Source: Micromonospora echinospora (lineage in GTDB: Bacteria; Actinomycetota; Actinomycetes; Mycobacteriales; Micromonosporaceae). From it: a stretch of 64,000 nucleotides of DNA. The DNA is taken from NCBI RefSeq assembly GCF_900091495.1, contig NZ_LT607413.1:6773001-6837000 (forward strand), given 5' to 3'. Both the position numbers and the translations under genes were made by a program. Numbering within the stretch: the first letter of the stretch is position 1; each line of letters opens with the position of its first letter. This document shows, in pieces, positions 26,171 through 34,382 of this stretch. The notes below the pieces were generated by a model. It worked only from the letters and a program-made list of their open reading frames with translations. It was not told where the DNA came from and made no database searches.

Positions 26171-28654
26171 ATGACGAACAGCACCGATCCCGTATCCGGC
26201 GACTTCCCCAGCGCCCGCGTCGAGCACCTCCTGGGCCAGCTCACCCTCCCGGAGAAGATCGGGCTGTTGCACCAGTACCAGGCCGCCGTGCCCCGGCTGG
26301 GCCTGCGGCCGTTCCGGACCGGCACCGAGGCGCTGCACGGGGTGGCGTGGCTCGGGCCAGCCACCGTCTTCCCGCAGGCGGTCGGACTCGGCAGCAGCTG
26401 GAACCCGGAGCTGCTGCGGGCGGTCGGCGCGGCCGTCGGCGCGGAGGTCCGCGCCATGCACCGGGCCGCCCCGGAGCGGGTCGGGCTGAACGTCTGGGCG
26501 CCGGTGGTCAACCCGCTGCGCGACCCACGCTGGGGACGCAACGAGGAGGGCTTCGCCGAGGACCCCTGGCTGACCGGACACCTGGCCACCGCGTACGCGT
26601 GGGGACTGCGCGGGGACCACCCGTGGCGGCTGCGCACGGCCCCCACCCTGAAGCACTTCCTCGGCTACAACAACGAGACCGACCGGGCCACCACCTCCAG
26701 CAACCTGCCGCCCCGGGTGCTGCACGAGTACGAACTGCCCGCCTTCCGGGCCCCGCTCGCCGCCGACGCGGCGGTCGCCGTGATGGCCTCGTACAACCTG
26801 GTCAACGGGGTGCCGGCGCACCTGAGCCCACTGATCGCCGAGGAGTTGCGCCGGTACGCGCCGGGCGAGGTCATGGTGGTCGGCGACGCCGGGGCGGTGA
26901 CCAACATCGCCGGCGCGCAGGGCTACCTTCCCGACCACGTGCAGGGCTTCGCCGCCGCGCTGCGCGCCGGGATCGACAACTTCACCGAGGACGGCGAGGA
27001 CCGCACGCCGACCGTCGAGCGGCTCACCGAGGCGCTGCGGCGCGGGCTGATCACCGAGGCCGACGTGGACACGGCGGTACGGCGGATCCTCACCGTCCGG
27101 GTCCGTCTCGGCGAACTGGACCCGCGCGACGAGGACCCGTACGCCGAGGTGTCGCCGGACGTGGTCAACTGCCCCGCGCACCGGGCGCTGGCCCGGGAGG
27201 CCGCCCGGCAGTCGCTCGTCCTGCTGCGCAACGACGGGCTGCTGCCGCTGGCCGCCGACCCGGGGCTGCGGGTGGCGGTGCTCGGCCCGCTGGCCGACAC
27301 CCTCTTCACCGACTGGTACAGCGGCACGCTGCCGTACGCGGTCACCGCGTACGGGGCGCTGGCCGAGCGGTACACCACCGTGACCACCCACGAGGGGGTG
27401 GACCGGGTCGCGTTGCGGGTCGGCGACCGGTACGTCCGCTGCGCCGGCACGCCCAACGGCGCGGCGCTCACCGCCGACGCCACCGACGCGGCCGAGGACA
27501 CCCACCTGGACCTCTTCGACTGGGGGGCCGACCTGTCGGCGCTGCGCGCGGTCGCCAACGGGCGGCACGTCCGCGCGGACGAGGACGGACTGCTCGTCAA
27601 CGACCGGCCCGGACCGGGTGAGTGGGTGGTCCGGGAGACCTTCCGGTGCCGCCCCGGTCCGGACGGCACCGTGCTGCTGCACCACGTCGCCACCGACCGG
27701 TACGTCACCGTCGGCCCGGACGGGCTGCTGCGGGCCGACGCGGTCGACGCCGCCGGAGCCACCGCGTTCCGGGTCGAGCTGGTCGCCGACGGGGCGGCCG
27801 AAGCCGCCGCCCGCGCCGCCGCCGCCGACGTGGCCGTGGTGGTGCTGGGCAACCACCCGATGGTCAACGGACGCGAGACCGAGGACCGGGTGGACCTGGC
27901 CCTGCCCGCCGGAGGGCAGCGGCTGCTGGAGGCGGTGCACGCCGCCAACCCCCGGACCGTGCTGGTGCTGAGCAGCAGCTACCCGTACGCGATCGGGTGG
28001 GCCGACGCGCACCTGCCGGCGGTGCTCTGGTCCGCGCACGGCGGCCAGGAGTACGGCGCGGCGCTGGCCGCGACGCTGACCGGCGACGCCGAGCCGGGCG
28101 GCCGGCTGCCGCAGACCTGGTACCGGGACGGCGCCGAGCTGCCCGACCTGCTCGACTACGACGTGATCGGGTCGGACGCCACCTACCTCTATTACCGGGG
28201 CGATCCGCTCTACCCGTTCGGGCACGGGCTCGGCTACACCCGGTTCGACTACGCTGACCTGGAGCTGAGCGCGGGGTCGGCGACCGCCGACGAGGAGGTC
28301 GGGGTGAGCGTGACGGTGACCAACAGCGGCGACCGCCCCGGCGAGGAGGTGGTGCAGCTCTACACCCGTCAGCGCCGCTCCCGGGTCAAGCAGCCGCTGC
28401 GCCAGCTGCGCGACGCCGCCCGGATCACCCTCGCCCCGGGCGAACGGCGGGTCGTCACGCTGCGGCTGCGCGTCGCCGACCTGGCCTACTGGGACGAGTC
28501 CCGGGGCCGGCCCGTGGTGGAGGACGCCCGGCACAGCGTGCTGGTGGGGCGCTCGGCGCGGGACATCCGGCTGGTCGGCGTGCTGGCCGTGACCGGCGGG
28601 ACGGCCGGGTGGCGGCCCGAGCGGGAATCCTTCGATGTCGGCGCCACCCGGTGA
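26171..28654 (+). CDS. GH3 beta-glucosidase/beta-xylosidase with inserted beta-trefoil-like domain
   Basis: An 827-residue GH3 enzyme without signal peptide. The (beta/alpha)8 domain has NVWAPVVNPLRDPRWGRNEE, the substrate-binding KHFLGYNNE and the nucleophile Asp239 in VVGDAGAVTNI. The alpha/beta sandwich follows with LVLLRNDGLLPL and VVVLGNHPMVNGRETEDR, then a C-terminal fibronectin-III-like domain (VTNSGDRPGEEVVQLYTR). Residues ~416-538 (GDRYVRCAG... to ...FRVELV) interrupt the second domain at the place where other GH3 enzymes carry a PA14 domain; repeated RYV and HVRADEDGLLV stretches suggest a fascin-like beta-trefoil. It would cleave backbone glucose or xylose units after side-chain removal. 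The gene overlaps lacI by 20 bases. Confidence 0.9.
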   Translation: MTNSTDPVSGDFPSARVEHLLGQLTLPEKIGLLHQYQAAVPRLGLRPFRTGTEALHGVAWLGPATVFPQAVGLGSSWNPELLRAVGAAVGAEVRAMHRAAPERVGLNVWAPVVNPLRDPRWGRNEEGFAEDPWLTGHLATAYAWGLRGDHPWRLRTAPTLKHFLGYNNETDRATTSSNLPPRVLHEYELPAFRAPLAADAAVAVMASYNLVNGVPAHLSPLIAEELRRYAPGEVMVVGDAGAVTNIAGAQGYLPDHVQGFAAALRAGIDNFTEDGEDRTPTVERLTEALRRGLITEADVDTAVRRILTVRVRLGELDPRDEDPYAEVSPDVVNCPAHRALAREAARQSLVLLRNDGLLPLAADPGLRVAVLGPLADTLFTDWYSGTLPYAVTAYGALAERYTTVTTHEGVDRVALRVGDRYVRCAGTPNGAALTADATDAAEDTHLDLFDWGADLSALRAVANGRHVRADEDGLLVNDRPGPGEWVVRETFRCRPGPDGTVLLHHVATDRYVTVGPDGLLRADAVDAAGATAFRVELVADGAAEAAARAAAADVAVVVLGNHPMVNGRETEDRVDLALPAGGQRLLEAVHAANPRTVLVLSSSYPYAIGWADAHLPAVLWSAHGGQEYGAALAATLTGDAEPGGRLPQTWYRDGAELPDLLDYDVIGSDATYLYYRGDPLYPFGHGLGYTRFDYADLELSAGSATADEEVGVSVTVTNSGDRPGEEVVQLYTRQRRSRVKQPLRQLRDAARITLAPGERRVVTLRLRVADLAYWDESRGRPVVEDARHSVLVGRSARDIRLVGVLAVTGGTAGWRPERESFDVGATR

Positions 28655-29711
28655 CCGGGCCGGCGGCTCCCCGACCCGCGCGGTGAAGTCGGCCGACCTG
28701 GTCACGATCGCGGACGTGGCCCGGCACGCCGGGGTCGCGGTCAGCACCGTGTCGTACGTGCTCAGCGGCAAGCGGGCCATCTCGGCGGGCACCCGCGACC
28801 GGGTGCTGGCCAGCATCCGCCTGCTCGACTACCACCCGAACGCCGGGGCGCGGGCGTTGGCCAGCCGTCGGGCCAACGTCATCGCGCTGGTGCTGCCGCT
28901 GCGCACCGGGGCACAGGTGCCGGTGCTGATGCAGTACGCCACCGCGGTGGTGACCACCGCCCGGCGCTACGACCACGACGTGCTGCTGCTCACCGCCGAC
29001 GAGGGGGCGGCCGGGCTGCGACGGATCGCGGCCAGCGCGATGGTCGACGGAATCGTGCTGATGGACGTCGAGATGCACGACAGCCGGGTTCCGCTGCTGC
29101 GGGAGCTGACCCGGCCGAGTGTCCTGATCGGCTTTCCCGCCGACCCGACCGACCTGACCTGCGTCGACCTGGACTTCCGTCGGGCCGGGGAGGTCTGTGT
29201 CGAGCACCTGGCCGCGCTCGGGCACCGCCGGGTCGCCCTGCTCGGCGCGCCGACGGCGGTCTACGACCGGGGCACCGGGTTCGCGCACCGGACCCGGGCC
29301 GGGTTCACCGATGCTGCGATCCGGCTCGGCGTCACGGCCGAGATCCGGCCCTGCCCGGAGGAGGTGGCCGCCGTCCGGGACGAGCTGGTCGACCTGCTGA
29401 CCCGCTCCCCCGACCTCTCCGGGCTGGTGGTGCAGAACGAGGCGGCGGTCGGGCCGGTCCTGGCCACGCTGCCCACCCTCGGGCGACGGGTGCCGGAGGA
29501 CGTCTCGGTGGTGGCGGTCTGCCCGGACCAGTTCGCCGAGCGGGCCAGCCCGGCGCTGACCTCGGTGCCGGTGCCGGCGGAGGAGACCGGCCGGGAGGCG
29601 GTGTCGCTGCTGATGCGCAAGCTCACCGGTGAGCCGGTGCCGGACGCCACCCTGCTGGCACCCCGGCTGACGGTACGCGGCAGCACCGGCCCCGCCCCGT
29701 CACCGGAGTGA
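28635..29711 (+). CDS. LacI-family transcriptional regulator
   Basis: A 358-residue repressor. The helix-turn-helix TIADVARHAGVAVSTVSYVL and hinge NAGARALASRRANVIALVLP are followed by a periplasmic-binding-like ligand domain. The ATG at 28635 lies inside the end of GH3, so the two genes are translationally coupled and regulator and enzyme are made together. The three operators before GH3 carry the LacI-type central CG palindrome, so autoregulation through them is likely. The inducer is probably a sugar released by GH3. It ends in a strong hairpin terminator. Confidence 0.93.
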   Translation: MSAPPGDRAGGSPTRAVKSADLVTIADVARHAGVAVSTVSYVLSGKRAISAGTRDRVLASIRLLDYHPNAGARALASRRANVIALVLPLRTGAQVPVLMQYATAVVTTARRYDHDVLLLTADEGAAGLRRIAASAMVDGIVLMDVEMHDSRVPLLRELTRPSVLIGFPADPTDLTCVDLDFRRAGEVCVEHLAALGHRRVALLGAPTAVYDRGTGFAHRTRAGFTDAAIRLGVTAEIRPCPEEVAAVRDELVDLLTRSPDLSGLVVQNEAAVGPVLATLPTLGRRVPEDVSVVAVCPDQFAERASPALTSVPVPAEETGREAVSLLMRKLTGEPVPDATLLAPRLTVRGSTGPAPSPE

Positions 29712-29724
29712 CCGGGCGGGGCCG
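29687..29724. terminator. Strong bidirectional hairpin at the lacI end
   Basis: An 11-base stem CGGCCCCGCCC/GGGCGGGGCCG continues after one mismatch into GTCAC/GTGAC closed by a four-base loop. It overlaps the lacI stop codon and ends 8 bases before the convergent gene at 29732. Confidence 0.8.
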
Positions 29725-29731
29725 AGTCCGC

Positions 29732-30001
29732 TCAGTGCCGGCGTCGGCCGTAGGTGCCGGCGACGATGGACACGCCGATCGCGGCGAAGGCGACCTGGAG
29801 GCCGAGTTCGATCCAGTCGACGCCCGGGGTGTCGTCGACATTGAGGGCCCCGGCGACCAGCGTGCCGAGGACGGCGGCGATCACGCCGATGAGCAGGGTG
29901 AGCCAGATCGGGATGGACTGCCGGCCCGGCACGACCAGCCGGCCGAGCGCACCGATGATCAGGCCGATCACGAGGGCCGTGAAGAAGCCGGTCACTTCCA
30001 T
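29732..30001 (-). CDS. GlsB/YeaQ/YmgE-family small membrane protein
   Basis: An 89-residue protein with three hydrophobic helices and the family pattern LVIGLIIGALGRLVVPGRQ, IPIWLTLLIGVIAAVLGTLV and VAFAAIGVSIVAGTYGRRR. Once annotated as transglycosylase-associated, these are stress-induced membrane proteins of unknown biochemical role. The ATG follows AGGGGAGG (minus strand). It stands alone between two transcription units and is convergent with lacI. Confidence 0.9.
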   Translation of the reverse strand: MEVTGFFTALVIGLIIGALGRLVVPGRQSIPIWLTLLIGVIAAVLGTLVAGALNVDDTPGVDWIELGLQVAFAAIGVSIVAGTYGRRRH

Positions 30002-30164
30002 GGGATACCTCCCCTTGGCGGGTCTGTCGTCAACGTACCCATCCCCACTGCTCCGGGCTGCGCAAACGCGGTTCGCGGCCGGCGGGGCGCTTCGTCATGG
30101 AACCGTCACACGTCCGCGTGTCGGCCGTCACCTCGACCACCCGGTGATCGTCGAAGAGTTTCAC

Positions 30165-30193
30165 GTCGATAAACAGACACGAAGACTATCGAC
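30165..30193. promoter_or_regulatory. Inverted repeat upstream of the small secreted peptide/amidase pair
   Basis: Perfect 7-base arms GTCGATA and TATCGAC around 15 bases, in a locally AT-rich stretch about 90 bases before the GTG at 30282. It may be an operator or part of the promoter region; no matching regulator was identified. Confidence 0.4.
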
Positions 30194-30281
30194 ATAGATG
30201 GGCGTGAGGATATAGCGTGCCGATCAACCTGGTCGTCGACCTGGTGAAACCCCCTTGGATCCTCGTTCCTTAAGGAGCGCC

Positions 30282-30452
30282 GTGGCCACCTCACGATCCC
30301 TCCGACTGCGGCGCCGACGTCTGCTCGGCGTCCCGGCCCTCGTGGTCGCCGCATCCGCCGCCGTCGCTGCCGCACCCGCCTCGGCCAGCGCCGCCCCGGC
30401 TCCCACCGCCAAGCGCGTGGAGTGCCTGGCCGACCTGCTCGGGGAGGTCTGA
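30282..30452 (+). CDS. Small secreted peptide overlapping the amidase gene
   Basis: A 56-residue ORF from GTG 30282 with AAGGAG 5 bases upstream. The sequence has a basic start (SLRLRRRRLLGVP), a hydrophobic core and an Ala-rich signal-peptidase region (AAAPASASAA). A mature tail of about 20 residues, APTAKRVECLADLLGEV, follows with a single Cys. The stop TGA shares its A with the ATG of the amidase (TGATG), and the amidase ribosome site GGGGAGG lies inside this ORF. The function of the tail is unknown. It could be a real secreted peptide, a translational leader for the amidase, or the signal sequence of the amidase separated by a frame change. Confidence 0.6.
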   Translation: MATSRSLRLRRRRLLGVPALVVAASAAVAAAPASASAAPAPTAKRVECLADLLGEV

Positions 30453-31417
30453 TGGCCACCATCCCCTGGCTCGTGGACGTGCTGCGCTCCGCCGGTGTGC
30501 AGGTGGTGGTCCACGGGGACTGGCTGAACCGGATGCGGCCGGGTGACTTCAACCCGATCGGCGTGCTCTGGCACCACACCGCCGCCACCTCCAGCGCCAG
30601 CAACCCGCACCCCGCGCTGAACGTCTGCATCAACGGCCGGTCCGACCTGCCCGGCCCGCTCTGCCAGGCGCTGGTCGACTACCACGGCGTCTTCCACGTC
30701 ATCTCCGCCGGCCGCTGCAACCACGCGGGCACGGCCCGGGCCAGCGGGCCGATCCCCGCCGGGGACGGCAACACGATGCTGATCGGCTGGGAGATCGACT
30801 ACAACGGCGTGAGCCAGGAGATGACCGCGGCGCAGTACAACGCCTCGGTGGCCGCGACCGCCGCCGTCCTCAAGCGGCTGGGCCGGGACTCCAGCTACGC
30901 CCGGGGGCACCGGGAGACGAGCACCAGCGGCAAGATCGACCCGTCCTTCATCGACCTGAACGTCATGCGCGCCGACGTGGCCGCCAAGATGGGCGGTGGC
31001 ACTCCCCCCGCCTGGAGCACCATCGTCGACAACACCACCGCCGGTCGGTTCACCGCCAGCGCCAACTGGGGCGTCTCGACGTACTCCGGCCAGCGCTACG
31101 GCGCCGACTACCGGTACGCCAACCCGGTCCTGGCCAGCGACGTCGCCTGGTACAAGGTCAACATCCCGGCGACCGCGAACTACCGGGTGGACGCCTGGTG
31201 GCCGGGCGTCTCCGGCTACAACAGCGCCACGCCGTACATCGTCTCGACGACGACCGGCAACAAGACGGTCGTGGTCGACCAGCGGACCGGCGGCACGTGG
31301 CGCAGCCTCGGCACGTTCACCCTGCCGGCCGGCGACGCGAACCGCGTCGGGGTCAGCCGGTGGACCACCGCCAGCGGCCTGGTCATCGCCGACGCGATCC
31401 GGGTCACCCGGGTCTGA
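30452..31417 (+). CDS. N-acetylmuramoyl-L-alanine amidase with golvesin-like C-terminal domain
   Basis: A 321-residue protein. Residues ~15-180 form an amidase_2/PGRP zinc domain: VLWHHTAATS holds the first His pair, HVISAGRCNHAG the mid region, and YARGHRETSTSGKIDPSF the later ligands; this fold cuts the MurNAc-L-Ala bond of peptidoglycan. Residues ~195-321 (ANWGVSTYSGQRYGADYRYA ... VIADAIRVTRV) resemble the golvesin/Xly carbohydrate-binding-like domain seen on actinobacterial wall hydrolases. The start ATG 30452 gives MATIPWLVDVL with no signal peptide, although the enzyme would be expected outside the cell; the overlapping ORF just upstream does encode one. Confidence 0.88.
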   Translation: MATIPWLVDVLRSAGVQVVVHGDWLNRMRPGDFNPIGVLWHHTAATSSASNPHPALNVCINGRSDLPGPLCQALVDYHGVFHVISAGRCNHAGTARASGPIPAGDGNTMLIGWEIDYNGVSQEMTAAQYNASVAATAAVLKRLGRDSSYARGHRETSTSGKIDPSFIDLNVMRADVAAKMGGGTPPAWSTIVDNTTAGRFTASANWGVSTYSGQRYGADYRYANPVLASDVAWYKVNIPATANYRVDAWWPGVSGYNSATPYIVSTTTGNKTVVVDQRTGGTWRSLGTFTLPAGDANRVGVSRWTTASGLVIADAIRVTRV

Positions 31418-31428
31418 CGCCGCACGGT

Positions 31429-31485
31429 GCGCCGCATCCGCGCCGAGGCGGGTGCGGCGCTTCCCGGGCGGAACGCTCCGCCCGG
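31429..31485. terminator. Two tandem hairpins between amidase and M48 peptidase
   Basis: Hairpin 1 (31429-31460): 13-base arms from GCGCCGCATCCGC and GCGGGTGCGGCGC with one wobble pair, followed by TT. Hairpin 2 (31464-31485): perfect 9-base arms CCGGGCGGA/TCCGCCCGG with a 4-base loop. The genes on both sides converge here, so each hairpin may serve one direction. Confidence 0.7.
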
Positions 31486-31494
31486 ACAACCGGG

Positions 31495-33318
31495 TCACCC
31501 GCCGGCAGTGGACCGGGGCACCAGGTCCGGCAACGGCGGCGGCGACCACGACGGCACGATCCGGGTGGGCCGGAGCGGGAGTCCCGGCACCGGGTCGAGA
31601 CCCGGCAGGGGACCCTGGTCCAGCAGATCCGGCAGCGCCGGCCGGGTGAGGGTGACCCCGGGCCGGTACGGTGTCTCCGGCTCGTCGCCGAGCCAGTGGG
31701 CGAAACCCAGCAGCGCCAGAAGCAGCAGCACGGCCAGCGACACGTAGGCGACGTCCTGGTGTCGGCGTCGGGTGGTCTCGTCCAGCGCGGGCGTGATGGT
31801 CAGCGTCCGGGCGGCTCCGGCCGGCTCGGCACCCGCCTGGTCGTCGGGATCTGCCCCCAGCGCGGTCAGCTCCGCCAGCAGTCGGGGCACCCCGTCCGGT
31901 TCGTCGAGGGCCGCCGTGACCCAGTCCGTGATGTCGTCGTGGTCGACGGCCGGACCGGTGAACCGGCCGTAACCCGTCCAACCGACCGTCACCCGGACCC
32001 GGCCCGCCCGGAGCAGACAGAGCCCCACCAGCGCGGACACCCCCTCGACCAGCCGTCGGCGACCCACCTGCGGATCCGGGCCGAGGGCTCGGGCGATCCG
32101 GTCGGCCCGGCCGGAGCCGACCCGGCGGAGCACCTCCGCGACGGTCGAGGGCCCCGGGTCGGGATGCAGCACGGCGGTCACCGCCTCCACGGCCACACCG
32201 GCGCGGTACGCGGCGAGCGTCTCGAGCCACTCCCGCCACGGCCGCCTCCGCCCCGCGTACCGGGTCGCCCGGCGCAGCGGACCGGGCGCGAGCGTGGCGG
32301 CGACCTCCGGCGCGGGCGGCAACCGGGGGTCGTCGGGGAGCCCCGCCAACCGGTCGAGGCGACGCCGCATGGCGGGGTGGAACCCGTCGGCCGGGAGCCG
32401 CTCGGCGGCCCGGCGCAGCGCCGCCAGTTCGGGTGGGAACTCCGGGTCCACCAACAGGTGGGCGAACGCCCGGTGCGGCTCGTCGGGGACCGTACCGGTG
32501 GCGTGGCGCACCGGCCCGACAAGGTCCGCCTCGAACCGGGCCCACGCGGCGGCGACCGCCGGCACGGAGCGCAGTCCGTCGGCCAGCGCGCCGGCCCCGG
32601 CGACCTCGGCGGCGATCCGGTCGGCCTCCAGTTCCTGTCGTCGCCGGACCGGCCGCACCAGCCGGTAGGTCAGCGCCGCGCAGGCGGTGACGGTGAGCCG
32701 GAGGGGCCCCGCGTAGAGACGCACCAGGTGGTTGGCGACCATCGCCTCGCGGATGCGCTGCCGGCCCATGACCATGCCGGCGTACGCGCGGTGGGCGGGC
32801 TCGGTGAACCGCGCGTGCCGGCGCGCGTAGTGGCCGAGTTCGTGGGCGAGCACCGCCCGCAGCTCGTCCGGGCGCAGGCCGACCAGGAGCGGCACCCCGA
32901 CGTAGAGCCGACGCCGGCCGGTGGGAGCGAGCAGCCAGGCGTCGTCGGTGACCGCCGCGTTTGCCTCGCCGGTGAGGCGGATCTCCAGCGGCGGGTCCGT
33001 GCCGACCCGCTCCGCCAACGTCTCCACCAGATCCCACAACGCCGCTCCCTGGCCCCGCGTCAACAGCACGGAGTCCGGCCGGGGGCCGGCCGGCCGGCTG
33101 ACCCGGACCAGCTCCCGCACGGTCAGCGCCAGCGGGACGAAGGTCGCCGAGGCCACCAGCAACGGGACGGTGTTGAACTGCGGGCTGGCCTCCCGGCTGC
33201 CGACCACCCAGACCGCGCCGACCGCGAACCCGATCCAGAGCAGCACCAGCAGACCGGTGAGCAGGTAGACGCCGGCCAGCAGGGTCAGCGCGAGCAGGGC
33301 CCGCAACGAGGCGGTCAC
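31495..33318 (-). CDS. M48-family membrane zinc metalloprotease
   Basis: A 607-residue protein with two N-terminal membrane segments (LRALLALTLLAGVYLLTGLL and a second near 45-60). The zinc site HELGH starts at His159 in LRAVLAHELGHYARRH, and the downstream glutamate lies in RRRQELEADRIAAEVAGAGA, the HtpX/Ste24-like pattern. The long C-terminal part is Arg/Pro-rich, with one more membrane helix (VSLAVLLLLALLGFAHWLGD). The GTG at 33318 overlaps the sigma-factor stop as GTGA, so the two are coupled. Substrate unknown; membrane-protein quality control is the family's usual role. Confidence 0.88.
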   Translation of the reverse strand: MTASLRALLALTLLAGVYLLTGLLVLLWIGFAVGAVWVVGSREASPQFNTVPLLVASATFVPLALTVRELVRVSRPAGPRPDSVLLTRGQGAALWDLVETLAERVGTDPPLEIRLTGEANAAVTDDAWLLAPTGRRRLYVGVPLLVGLRPDELRAVLAHELGHYARRHARFTEPAHRAYAGMVMGRQRIREAMVANHLVRLYAGPLRLTVTACAALTYRLVRPVRRRQELEADRIAAEVAGAGALADGLRSVPAVAAAWARFEADLVGPVRHATGTVPDEPHRAFAHLLVDPEFPPELAALRRAAERLPADGFHPAMRRRLDRLAGLPDDPRLPPAPEVAATLAPGPLRRATRYAGRRRPWREWLETLAAYRAGVAVEAVTAVLHPDPGPSTVAEVLRRVGSGRADRIARALGPDPQVGRRRLVEGVSALVGLCLLRAGRVRVTVGWTGYGRFTGPAVDHDDITDWVTAALDEPDGVPRLLAELTALGADPDDQAGAEPAGAARTLTITPALDETTRRRHQDVAYVSLAVLLLLALLGFAHWLGDEPETPYRPGVTLTRPALPDLLDQGPLPGLDPVPGLPLRPTRIVPSWSPPPLPDLVPRSTAGG

Positions 33319-33992
33319 CGGTGCTCGTCCCGCTGCCGGTCCAGGGCCGCCCGCAGCCGCTGCGCCGAAGCCCGGTCGGCGTCGAAACCCCGGGCCAGCC
33401 ACCGTTCGGTCCGGCGCAGCGCCGCCGCCAGCGCGTCCTCGCCGTACCCCGACATGCCCTCCGGACCGGACCGGGTCAGCACGCCGGCGACCAGCGGATC
33501 GCCGGCCCGGTGCGGTTCGGCGGCGAGACCGAGCAGGACGGCCAGCCGCTCCCGGGCCTTGGCGAGGTTGGCGCCGACCGCACCGACGCTGATCCCCACC
33601 TCGTCGGCGACCTGCCGGTAGGTCAGGCCCTCCAGGCAGATCATGATCAGCACCTGACGCTGCCGGGGCGGCAGCAGCCCGACGCTGCGCAGCACGGCCA
33701 CGGCGGCGGCCTCCTCGTCCGGCGTGGACGTGGCGGAGACCGGCACCTCCAGCTCCGTGCGCCGCCACCGCGACCACCAGCGTCCGGCCTCCCGGGCGAA
33801 ACGCCGCCTCACCGTCGTCTCCACCCAGGCCCGTGGCTCGCGCAGCTCCGACCAGTGCAGGTACGCCGCCAGGTAGGCCTCCTGCACCGCGTCCTCGGCG
33901 TCGGGGCGGCGACCGCAGTACATGACCGCCCGGGCGAGCGTCGCCGACCGGGTCCGGGCGACGAAGTCGTCGAAGTCGGCGTACTCATGCAC
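33315..33992 (-). CDS. ECF-type RNA polymerase sigma factor
   Basis: A 225-residue sigma-70-family protein. Region 2 is seen as LARAVMYCGRRPDAEDAVQE followed by AYLAAYLHW, and region 4 as LLPPRQRQVLIMICLEGLTY followed by RQVADEVGISVGAVGANLAKAR. A C-terminal extension of about 70 residues follows, containing charged helices. The GTG at 33992 is chosen because GGGAGG precedes it; a longer frame to 34046 has no such site. It is coupled at both ends, with an 8-base overlap from the upstream small ORF and a 4-base overlap into the M48 gene. No classic anti-sigma factor is recognised, so the small membrane protein upstream is a candidate partner (speculative). Confidence 0.88.
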   Translation of the reverse strand: MHEYADFDDFVARTRSATLARAVMYCGRRPDAEDAVQEAYLAAYLHWSELREPRAWVETTVRRRFAREAGRWWSRWRRTELEVPVSATSTPDEEAAAVAVLRSVGLLPPRQRQVLIMICLEGLTYRQVADEVGISVGAVGANLAKARERLAVLLGLAAEPHRAGDPLVAGVLTRSGPEGMSGYGEDALAAALRRTERWLARGFDADRASAQRLRAALDRQRDEHR

Positions 33993-34203
33993 CGTCGTCC
34001 TCCCAGGCACCGGTCCGCTCCGCGCCGGAGAGGATCCGTCCAGCATCGCCGACCGTGCCGGACCGGGTTGTCGTCTCCTCGACAGCGGCGACCCGACGGC
34101 GGCCGGACCACCAGTCCACCGTCTCCGTCACCAGCCTGGTGACGGCCAGGGCCAGTCCCACCGCCCCGGTGGCCACCTCCAGGACGACCGTCGTCCTGTC
34201 CAT
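33985..34203 (-). CDS. Small hypothetical membrane protein coupled to the sigma factor
   Basis: A 72-residue ORF starting at ATG 34203 with GAGGTGACC just upstream. It has one hydrophobic helix (VLEVATGAVGLALAVTRLVT), then WWSGRRR and an acidic C-terminus. Its stop lies 8 bases inside the sigma-factor gene, fitting translational coupling. No family was recognised. The overlap and the ribosome site support it as real; its small size keeps confidence moderate. Confidence 0.6.
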   Translation of the reverse strand: MDRTTVVLEVATGAVGLALAVTRLVTETVDWWSGRRRVAAVEETTTRSGTVGDAGRILSGAERTGAWEDDGA

Positions 34204-34382
34204 CGGTCACCTCGCTCTCCGATGACCGGGCGCGGTCGCGCCGGTCATCAGGTAGAGCCCGCCGGACGCCGGTTTCTTCACCGCCCACCGTCGACTTTCT
34301 CACCGCGTCGCCGTCGTCCGACCGGCGGTTCGCACCGAGGCTGGTTGGCGGGACGGCGACGTGCGCTTCTATGCTCCGGCGC

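Noticed and set aside
24680..28816. Minus-strand open frame of 1378 codons across ROK, GH3 and lacI
   Set aside because: It is a GC-bias shadow: low-complexity Arg/Gly/Val/Pro-rich translation, no domains, and antisense to well-formed ROK, GH3 and LacI genes.
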